Positions 24,112 to 32,589 of a stretch of DNA of 64,000 bases are shown one piece after another. The position numbers and the translations under genes were made by a program. The notes under the pieces are model-generated. The model searched no databases and had not been told where the DNA came from. It saw nothing but the letters and a program-made list of their open reading frames with translations. The stretch comes from Leuctra nigra (lineage: Eukaryota; Arthropoda; Insecta; Plecoptera; Leuctridae), in assembly GCA_934045905.1 (NCBI GenBank), contig OW203762.1, forward strand, positions 22,910,345 to 22,974,344. Direction: 5' to 3'. Position 1 is the first letter of the stretch, and each line of letters begins with the position of its first letter.

Positions 24112-24400
24112 GGTGCGTCCTGAATAGACCAAAACAGAAATGATAGTGCCATCTATATCCGGTTTGGAACTACGTACTAACTTCCGTGTGTTCCGGTGGT
24201 GACAAGAAATATCAATTTAGTTTTAATTCACACTTTTAAATAAACGGAATTCAAAATTCACCTATATGTAAATAAATAGTAGTATTCTTGATAATACATG
24301 ATATAAAATGTACTTTCTTAAAATAAATTTAAAACAGACAAAAACAAATTTAAAAAAAACAAAAGAGCAACAATCGAAAATGAGATAACAGCCTTCTTAA

Positions 24401-25108
24401 GGGGGGTGGGGGGGGGGGAGTATACTGAATAATCTATTTTGTTTAATATATGGTCTACAGTGTTGAAACTTGCTGACGTTATCAAAAGACAATCACAAAA
24501 AAATAATCATTTAATATTTTTTTATTTACATTTTTTAAAAAAAAATTGGTGGAATTTAATTGTTATTTTAACAATCATTACTAAAACGCATTTGTAAAAA
24601 GTTGTAATGAAATAAGTCAAAATTTTTTATTTTTTTATTTTTCTATAATAAGTACTCAAGAGATTGGGGTATGGGTTTTTTATCACTACTTTTAAATTTC
24701 AAGTTATAATTTATTTATCAATCATGATATTTCAAACAATGAAAAATTTACATTTAATTTTTTTTTAACACTTCTATATGCTATACCTACATTCAAATGG
24801 ATACCCCATTTTTTTTCAAGTAACTCCAAAGAAAATTCATTGAAAATTTCAGACAGTTTATTATTATATATTGGTTTTCATGGTTGAAAACATGAAAAAA
24901 GTAGTTCTTTAGTAAATCGGGTTTAAAGTTGGCAATGTATGAAGACACTATAGCTACGACTCACTTCTCTCTTGCTCCCTCGGCCATCAAGTGAGACAAA
25001 TTCCTTTTTTTTAATTGAATAATGAAAATATATACTTTAAAAATATTATGAAGCAAAACATTTTTTTTCCCCCAAAAAAAATTTGATTTTTTTCAGTATA
25101 CTCCCCCC
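24401..25108. mobile_element. TTAA-flanked non-autonomous element, 0.7 kb
   Basis: TTAA at 24397-24400 and 25109-25112 flank inverted ends: GGGGGG...AGTATACTGAA on the left (with an expanded G run) and TTCAGTATACTCCCCCC on the right. TTAA target duplication with short inverted ends is the piggyBac signature, although these ends start with G, not the usual C. The interior is A/T-rich with no transposase frame. Confidence 0.72.
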
Positions 25109-25187
25109 TTAATGCAGTATCATTTTCGTATAAAGAATGCGGTGATTTAGAGATTTCACACGGCTCAAGGTGTAAAATTGTCAACTT

Positions 25188-25200
25188 CACGCATGCGCAG
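25188..25200. promoter_or_regulatory. NRF1/ewg-like site upstream of the zinc-finger gene
   Basis: ACGCATGCGCAG closely matches the GCGCATGCGC palindrome bound by NRF1-family factors (Drosophila erect wing). Such sites are frequent in promoters of broadly expressed genes. It lies about 400 bp upstream of the start codon, between two mobile elements. A single motif match is weak evidence. Confidence 0.25.
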
Positions 25201-25289
25201 GAATTTCTGTTTTAATCAATTTGCATCGGAATGTGCTTCGGAACAACTGACTTGCAAATTAGTTAGGTTCTAAATTATTTTATAATTGC

Positions 25290-25456
25290 TTAGGACCGGC
25301 CTTGACCCTCTCAGAATAAATTGTGCTGGATTAACTAACTTTTGGATTAAATTAAATTGTTTCACTCATTTTGAGGTATCTGATTGGCTGTGCCGCCAAT
25401 TTAGTCCAATATTTAGTTAATCCGGCCCAGATTACCTTTGGTTATACCGGCCCTAA
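25290..25456. mobile_element. MITE with TTAGGxCCGG termini
   Basis: The left end TTAGGACCGGCCTTGACC and the complement of the right end TTAGGGCCGGTATAACC match, and an inner pair GCTGGATTAACTAA / TTAGTTAATCCGGC matches too. A solitary terminus-like CCCGGCCCTTAG follows at 25469-25480. The element is 167 bp and non-coding, ending 139 bp before the zinc-finger start codon. It may therefore lie in the promoter or first intron. Confidence 0.72.
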
Positions 25457-25519
25457 GGAATCAAAAAACCCGGCCCTTAGACTTTTTAATAGGTACCATG
25501 TTAAATTTCTATTTGTTTT

Positions 25520-25530
25520 CATAAATTTAG
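25520..25530 (+). promoter_or_regulatory. Possible 3' splice site before the first coding exon
   Basis: TTTGTTTTCATAAATTTAG|AAT is a pyrimidine-rich stretch ending in AG, about 65 nt upstream of the ATG at 25595. It would give a 5'-untranslated exon upstream. The in-frame TAA at 25592-25594, directly before the ATG, shows the coding frame does not continue into upstream sequence. Confidence 0.35.
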
Positions 25531-25594
25531 AATAATTTACCAAATACTATTTGCCAACTTCGGAGTGGAAATGACATGGACCTACATTTAATAA

Positions 25595-28500
25595 ATGTCA
25601 CCTTCCTTCTCAGATGACAATAACTTGAACTCTTTTATTGAGGTACCTGTAGATTGTGAAGAAGCAATGTTCTGGGATCCCAGCTACATTGTGAAGCTGG
25701 AACCACAAGAACCAGAAGATGAGACAAATATCAGCAGTGAACTTAATGTTCATGCAGCGACGTTCAAACACACATTAGATGACGTCTCAACTGAACAAAA
25801 ACCACAGTTCATTACTGACCAAGACTTGTTCAAGAGGCAAATAAAATCCGAACTGAATGTAGAAGTATCTTGCAATAACATTGGCATTCTTTATGAAGAA
25901 AATCAAACTCCTTAGCAAAAGCCACTGTTCAATATTGACCAAGACTTGTTCAAGAAGCAAATAAAATCCGAACTGAATGTAGACGTATCTTGCAATAACA
26001 TTGGCATTCTTTATGAAGAAAATCAAACTCCTGAGCAAAAGCCACTGTTCAATATTGACCAAGACTTGTTCAAGAAGCAAATAAAATCCGAACTGAATGT
26101 AGACGTATCTTGCAATAACATTGGCATTCTTTATGAAGAAAATCAAACTCCTGAGCAAAAACCTCTGTTCAATATTGACCAAGACTTCTTCAAGAGACAA
26201 ATAAAATCCGAACTGAATGTAGAAGTATCTTGCAATAACATTGGCATTCTTTATGAAGAAAATCAAACTCCTGAGCAAAAACCTCTGTTCAATACTGACC
26301 AAGACTTGTTCAAGAAGCAAATAAAATCCGAACTAAATGCAGAATTAAATAGCAATAACATTGGTCATCTTTATGAAGAAAATCAAACTCCTTAGCAAAA
26401 GCCACTGTTCAATATTGACCAAGACTTGTTCAAGAAGCAAATAAAATCCGAACTGAATGTAGAAGTATCTTGCAATAACATTGGCATTCTTTATGAAGAA
26501 AATCAAACTCCTGAGCAAAAACCTCTGTTCAATATTGACCAAGACTTGTTCAAGAGACAAATAAAATCCGAACTGAATGTAGAAGTATCTTGCAATAACA
26601 TTGGCATTCTTTATGAAGAAAATCAAACTCCTGAGCAAAAACCTCTGTTCAATACTGACCAAGACTTGTTCAAGAAGCAAATAAAATCCGAACTAAATGC
26701 AGAATTAAATAGCAATAACATTGGTCATCTTTATGAAGAAAATCAAACTCCTGAGCATAAGCCTCTGTTCAATACTGACCAAGACTTGTTCAAGAAGCAA
26801 ATAAAATCCGAACTGAATGTAGAAGTATCTTGCAATAACATTGGCATTCTTTATGAAGAAAATCAAACTCCTGAGCAAAAGCCACTGTTCAATATTGACC
26901 AAGACTTGTTCAAGAAGCAAATAAAATCCGAACTGAATGTAGACGTATCTTGCAATAACATTGGCATTCTTTATGAAGAAAATCAAACTCCTGAGCAAAA
27001 GCCACTGTTCAATATTGACCAAGACTTCTTCAAGAGACAAATAAAATCCGAACTGAATGTAGAAGTATCTTGCAATAACATTGGCATTCTTTATGAAGAA
27101 AATCAAACTCCTGAGCAAAAGCCACTGTTCAATATTGACCAAGACTTGTTCAAGAAGCAAATAAAATCCGAACTGAATGTAGACGTATCTTGCAATAACA
27201 TTGGCATTCTTTATGAAGAAAATCAAACTCCTGAGCAAAAGCCACTGTTCAATATTGACCAAGACTTGTTCAAGAGGCAAATAAAACCCGAACTGAATGC
27301 AGAATTATCTTGCAATAACATTGGTCATCTTTATGAAGAAAATCAAACTCCTGAGCAAAAACCACTCTTTTGTATTGACCAAGAGTGTTTCAAGAGGAAA
27401 ATTAAACCTGAACAGAACGAGAAAGGGGGTAGAGTTGAAGGAATCGAGTTGCTCTCATGTTCTAACATCAAAGTGGAAACAAGTCAGCCCTACAAGTCAG
27501 CTAGAAATGAATATTACAAGAGTAAATGTATGATGAAAGAGTGTTTTGTGGCTCTCAGTCGAGTAGAGTTTGACAATCAGCTGAATGAGAGCCTACCGGA
27601 TGCATTGAACTCGCAGCTTCTTCCATCAGGCCGTGATGTCAAGACGTGTCCAGTGTCCAGCGCCAACTCTAATCATCTGGCACGCCACGTGCTTGTTCCT
27701 GCCACCGCCAGACACTTCGCCTGCGCACACTGCCCAGCCATGTTCAAGACACGGGACGACATTAAGCAACATCTAATCGAGCACCGGCTAACTCACACCA
27801 CAGTCCAGTTGTTCTCCTGCAAACCTCACACCTCCAAGAGTGCAAGCAGAAACCAAGCAGCATACAAGAAGACGACTTCCTCTAAGAAGCCGCACCGATG
27901 TGCTGCATGTGAATATAGCACGTATAGGAAGCATGACCTCGTCATCCACCAGCGAATACATTCTGGCGAGCAACCGTACGCCTGTGATCTATGTCCATAC
28001 AAGTCTACTTCCAACGGTACACTAACCAAACACAAGTTAGGACATTCCTCCGAGAAGCCGCACCGATGCGCTACATGCGAATATAGCACGCGTTGGAAGC
28101 CTGACCTTGTCCGCCACCAGCGCATACATTCGGGTGAGCGACCGTACGCCTGCGATCTTTGTCCACACAAGTCTACTTCCAACGGTACACTAACCAAACA
28201 CAAGTTAACACATTCCTCTGATAAGCCGCACCGATGCGCTACATGCGGATATAGCACGCAAATGAAGCATTACCTCGTCATCCACCAGCGCAAACATTCG
28301 GGCGAGCGACCGTACGCCTGCGATCTTTGTACACACAAGTCTAATACCAGCAGCAACCTTGCTCAACATAAGTTAAAACATTCCTCTGAGAAGCCGCACC
28401 GATGCATTACATGCGAATATAGCACAAACTACAAGAGATGCCTCGACGAACATCAGCGCATACATACTGGCGAGCGGCCGTACGCCTGTAAGCTCTGCAC

Positions 28501-28648
28501 CTTCACATGTGCAAGTACCAGCGGACTGACCCAGCATAGCAGGACACATTTAGATGTGAAACCTCTCCAGTGTGCTCACTGCGATTACGCGTGCACAACT
28601 AAGAGTCACCTTGTAGTTCACATGAAGCGTCACCAAGCTCACTTCTAG
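25595..28648 (+). CDS. C2H2 zinc-finger protein with 40-residue repeat array; frame broken by two TAG codons
   Basis: One reading frame runs from ATG 25595 to TAG 28646-28648 (1017 codons), interrupted by TAG at 25913 and 26393. Residues 1-66 are acidic and include VKLEPQEPEDE, typical of the N-terminus of insect zinc-finger regulators. Residues 67-586 are 13 units of 40 residues, with a partial unit after. Ten C2H2 fingers follow (CX2C, X12, HX3H): one alone near residue 710, then nine in tandem from about residue 768 with HSGERPY/HSSEKPH linkers, so a nuclear DNA-binding role is likely. The fingers alternate between a CATCEYST type and a CDLCPHKST type. After the second TAG the first in-frame ATG is at 27530, which would give a 372-residue product still holding all ten fingers. 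The alternatives are readthrough, a null allele, or an assembly error in the array. There is no transposase or retrocopy signature. Orthologue unknown. Confidence 0.85.
25793..27418 (+). repeat. 120-bp coding tandem array, 13 units plus a partial unit
   Basis: Units begin at 25793 and every 120 bp to 27233; a diverged partial unit starts at 27353. The unit protein begins EQKPLFNIDQDLFKKQIKSE and continues with LNVEVSCNNIGILYEENQTP. Units 5, 8 and 13 carry NAEL and IGHL instead of NVEV and IGIL. Units 2 and 6 begin with TAG in place of GAG. Similar blocks of consecutive units (3-5 and 6-8) suggest duplication of several units at once by unequal exchange. The antisense frames are also open because the period is a multiple of three. 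Confidence 0.97.
27722..28636 (+). other. Zinc-finger domain region (ten C2H2 fingers)
   Basis: The first Cys codon of finger 1 is at 27722 (CAHC...HLIEH). After a linker of about 40 residues rich in Lys, Ser and Thr, fingers 2-10 follow without gaps. All ten keep both Cys and both His. Even-numbered and odd-numbered fingers resemble each other within class, so the array probably grew by doubling two-finger blocks; fingers 3 and 5 share KSTSNGTLTKHKL exactly. The intact fingers show selection has acted on this part, or that the stops upstream are recent. Confidence 0.92.
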
Positions 28649-28651
28649 CAG

Positions 28652-28816
28652 GTGAGTTTGTTATTAGGCTATCTCGATCAATTAGCTTGATCGGACATGT
28701 TCAGAAATGATAATCTTGCTATGACTGTAACTTGACTATGTTATGATACAATAGATTCAGGTCGTTTCGCTTTCTAAGTTGATTTCCAATTTTTTAAATG
28801 TATATTTTTATTCCAG
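28652..28816 (+). other. Probable 3'-UTR intron
   Basis: A strong donor CAG|GTGAGT starts 3 nt after the stop codon, and a pyrimidine-rich acceptor TATATTTTTATTCCAG ends at 28816, giving a 165-nt intron. The stop-to-junction distance is too short to trigger exon-junction-dependent decay. Alternatively the donor marks a longer isoform spliced elsewhere. Confidence 0.5.
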
Positions 28817-29100
28817 ATTCGTAAGACAGGACAAGATATGAAACGTTTTGAAATTGTTTCAAATTCATAATACTTTGAGTCTACTTCTTCTTCAAAAACA
28901 TCTGGCAGTCTCGAGTTATGGATGGATACGACAGTCAGGAAAATGTTTGTGAATCACCCGGATGGATTTTATATATAATTTAATTTTAATTTTAGGTTCG
29001 ATAATTTTTTCCATGTTCATCATCTATGAGAGATTATTTGCTATCTTTAGGATGTTGAGCTATCTTAATATGTAAATTGTGTCATCTGAGTTCACTACTA

Positions 29101-29106
29101 AATAAA
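29101..29106 (+). terminator. Polyadenylation signal candidate of the zinc-finger gene
   Basis: AATAAA lies 453 nt after the stop codon and is followed within 30 nt by a T-rich stretch. It is the first canonical hexamer downstream on this strand. AATAAA is common by chance in AT-rich DNA. Confidence 0.45.
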
Positions 29107-29193
29107 AATACTATTACAAAACAATTTTTATAGACGTTTGTGTCATTGCATTTAAACGGCATTCAGTGGATATTTGTATTTTAAATCGTAGCT

Positions 29194-29441
29194 TCGAGTA
29201 AAAGCAGCAGCCAAGTCTCCTCTCGTAAAAATAGAAATGTGAAATCTAAATATTCAGAATTGAAAACTAGTATGTTTGTTCGTTAGGCTGATTGGAATTG
29301 AACAAATCATTTTTAGATAAAGTGTTGACTTGTCCTTGTTTGATATTGCTTAGTTTCAATGCGGAATGTGTTGACTCATTTGCCCTTTTTAGGAGAGTCT
29401 GCTTCTTTTACTTACACGGAGTGTTTTTTATGAGGACACAT
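29194..29441. repeat. Decayed third foldback
   Basis: The left arm words AGCAGCCAAGTCTCC, GAAATCTAAATATTCAG and TTGAAAAC and the right arm words GTTGACTTG, TTTGATATTGCTTAGTTTCA and TTACACGGAGTGTTTTTTAT match the foldbacks at 1476 and 20952. The arms have drifted and no longer pair well. The rest of the 1.3-kb element is absent. It lies about 90 bp beyond the putative polyadenylation signal. Confidence 0.7.
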
Positions 29442-29483
29442 TAAGTTTCTTCCTACAATATCATTGCATTGCAACTTATCCAA

Positions 29484-29573
29484 AAACCTTGTATTCCACC
29501 TTGAAGCCTAGAATAGCCTAACCTTGAACCTTGAATACCTTGAACCATCCACCTTGAATAAAACCTTGAAGAT
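29484..29573 (+). repeat. Degenerate CCTTGAA repeat
   Basis: CCTTGAA recurs six times in about 90 bp with irregular spacing (for example ACCTTGAACCTTGAATACC). This is simple sequence of unknown origin. Confidence 0.7.
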
Positions 29574-30367
29574 CAATAATCCAGCAGGATAAAATATTGA
29601 ATGTACACCTTTTTGTATTATTACGAATTAAAATGCTTCTATTCGTAAAAGTGAGTATATGCTATCTTTACTTTATCTTCATTCAAGTATTCTATACTTT
29701 ACATATTATTATTTTCCTAATCTGTGGTTGAGCTGACGACTAGCTATGATTTCTAGATGTGTAAAAGAGTGTAGATATGCAAGCGCACATTGGTTTTCCA
29801 TTATGCTGGCTGCTTCCAAAATAAAATGCCCCCCCCCCCCCCCCCCCAACCTCTTATGAATACCTACTATTCTCTTATCCACGCTCTTCTTTGTGTTGTC
29901 ATATTCGCTTTTCTCTTATTTTCTCCCAACACTGTCGTTCCGTTGATTCATGGTATAATGTTGTAACAATATGTAAATGGTAATGTAGTAATGTAATATG
30001 TAAAGGTTGCGCAAGGAAAGTGTATGGTTTGGGTAAAACTGTATGTTAATGTTTTTTTTAAATAAATAAAATTATATTAAAATTGAAATTGAACACAATA
30101 CCTAATCATTTTGAAGTGATCTATAAAGGTGCTGTGCTTTATTTATGTAATGACCCATTTTGACAGCAAAATAACATTAATAGGTATCTCAACAATTTCC
30201 ACTAATCAGTGGATTTTGTTAAAAGAAATAAACGTAACATTTATAAATGTCTTCTCAAGAAAGATATGAGTGGTGTTCAAAATTTCAGATCAATTTTAAT
30301 CGGAGTGCAGACAAAAAAAATATAAAAAAATCAACAGTTCTACTGCATACCGTTGGTACGGCGCTCT
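29574..30367. other. Spacer with 19-C tract
   Basis: There is a C homopolymer at 29829-29847, and T-rich sequence ending in an AAATAAATAAA run near 30060 that looks like the tail of a retroposed sequence. No open frame was recognised. Confidence 0.4.
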
Positions 30368-30968
30368 TATTGAGCGAGCGACTTCTTTTGAATTTTTTGA
30401 CGTGTTGACAATTAGGTACCTCTTATTTTTTTGTCTTCTACCTGGAGCAATACAAGTCGCTCCGTATCACCGATCGATCCTTAATTTTTCACACTTGTAA
30501 AGACCACCTTTTCTGTTTGCAGACCCTAATTTTTTGAAATCCGTTCATTTTTTAAAATTTAAATAAATATCTCCTGATAGGTTGAAAAATTAAAAAGGAC
30601 TTCAAGAAATCTGTTAAACTCATATTTTACATGATCATAAAGACCAACGTTGTCTCTTATTTTACAAATTTTCATCCCAATCAGTTAAAAACATATGCAT
30701 TTATGGATATTTTCAATAGCTGTCAGAAATGAAGTATAGAAATGAATGTTTTTCCACTGCAACAGAATCTGATTTGCTTTAAAAAGCGTGTTCACATGAT
30801 ATTTTCAAGTTTCAATGAAAAGCAGATACTTTTATGTTGATTGATTGGATCATATTTCAATTCAATATGGATGTATATGTTTTCTGTGCGTTGTGTATAC
30901 AATTCCGGTTCGAGAATTTCACGTACTGGTGCTCGCTCATCAACGCGTTACAGGGAGCGTTTTCCTAG
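30368..30968 (+). mobile_element. CTAG-ended repeat family, short copy (601 bp)
   Basis: It begins TTATTGAGCGAGCG and ends with a stem AACGC...GCGTT, then TTCCTAG followed by T. The whole length matches the inverse of 53031-53831, including TGTATATGTTTTCTGTGCGT, the GGTTCGAGAATTT block and GCTCGCTCATCAACGCGTTA. A 3' hairpin with CTAG before T is what Helitrons show, but the 5' end is not typical. There is no helicase frame, so it is non-autonomous. It has one internal unit where the 53-kb copy has two. Confidence 0.75.
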
Positions 30969-32353
30969 TTATAATTTTGATGATTGTATATGTTCAGATT
31001 GTCAGTACTCTGTTGTCCAACTTTTATTTCAGTTTTGTACAATACCTAATACAAATTTGTAATGATACTAATTTTTCTCCAAAATTCTGTTAAATTTTTA
31101 ACTAAGTTTGTAATTACATTCCACTGAGTATATTATGCTAATAACAATCATTTCACAAGAGTTTCCTTCACATGCACCCGACGAAAAACACAGAATTCGT
31201 GGAAGCTTCCAAACACGTCGTGCTGAACGTCGGTTCAGAGGGCGGTGAATTCGTCGATGATGCTGATGAAGCCGGCTGCTGCGAGATCGTGTTTCAATTA
31301 GGATGATCGAGAGGCTGTGGCTCCAGACAGCTTCGGATTACTGCCTCTTATCTCGAATGATGATCGATTACGCACATTACGTGTTCGCGAGTGCGTATTG
31401 GAAAGTAATACGCGGGATCATACTAATAGAGAGATGCGACGAACGAAATAGAGATTAATGTTGTGGGATGAAAGTTACAATGTATATACTCGTTACTGCA
31501 TTGCTGTTATTTGCAGTGATTTTTTTTCACTGAAGTCTCGGGTATTTACTGGACTTTCTGAGCCTGTATAATTAGTACGTGCCAATAGCTTTGCAAGGTC
31601 CTGACATTAAAAATAGCGCATGGATTCCAGAATGTGCATTTTTTAAATCATTATTATCACTAGATTAAATATATAATTCACTTAAATTAAACCCCGCTAA
31701 GCAATAAAAAATATGAAGCTTATCAGCAGGAGTACACATAAACATAAACATACCGTTATGTTACTGTGCATATTACTGTAAATGCTTGGATGTTCTTCCA
31801 ATATTACCACTGATATTGAAGCACAACTATGTATAATGACTATTATGAATAACTTAAGAAGAAATAGGTAAACGGTGAAGAGGTGAAGCAGCTGAAGAGA
31901 AGAGATGGATGTATGGAAGATCAACGACTCGATTGTTGAATACAGACCAATTGTGTACCTATTTTATGTGCTCAATAAATTACATTATTGTTATTATTAT
32001 TACATTTAATTACCAGTCACTTATTATGCTGAAATTATGTGAAAATTAAAGCCATATAGAATATGTTTAAAACATTAGATAATTATACTCTTAAGTAAAG
32101 AAAAATTGGGTTCATAAAGCTCCCTATTTTAATCTGCATAACTCCATGTAACTCATCCATAAATTAAACAAATTATACACTATTTCTTTTAGTTTGAACC
32201 TTTGGTTTGAAAGAAATTGTTAAAGCATAGTAAACACGCATAAATATACCATCAAATGAAACCATTTGTGTAGATTCTATTCCTTCTTATCTCGTGGTAC
32301 AGTTAGTATGTACCTTTAGAAATAAATCAATAAAACATGTATTATATGTAGCT
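30969..32353. other. Spacer with a higher-complexity island and repeat copy
   Basis: The stretch 31190-31450 is CpG-richer and lacks simple repeats; it holds repeated GATGATC/GATCG words and could be conserved non-coding DNA. At about 32268-32310 is a copy of the TAGATTCTATTCC dispersed repeat. No gene is supported. Confidence 0.35.
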
Positions 32354-32589
32354 CAAAGGTAGAAGGGTGGACGTCCATTCAATGATTCTTTAGGTGAGCC
32401 CATAAACAAGTATTTCTGGGTGCCTCTAATCATATTTGTAATGTTGACATGAGTCATTATGTAAGGGAATACTTCAATATAACTGTATTTGTTGAAATCA
32501 GTCAAATGGCAGTTGCTAGAGCTTAAATACATCATTCCAAAGTGCCTAACGCAAAATCTAGAAAATGGACTCCCGCCCTTCTACTTATG
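32354..32589. mobile_element. Inverted-repeat element, 236 bp
   Basis: The left arm AAGGTAGAAGGGTGGACG and a right arm whose complement reads AAGTAGAAGGGCGGGAGTCC pair over about 26 bp with few mismatches. The left 75 bp are shared with 20358-20436 (opposite strand). It is non-coding. Confidence 0.6.

Noticed and set aside
25787..27280. Antisense frames of 177, 111 and 191 codons over the 120-bp array
   Set aside because: They are the complement of coding repeats whose period is a multiple of three; the sense strand has the start codon, fingers and splice context.
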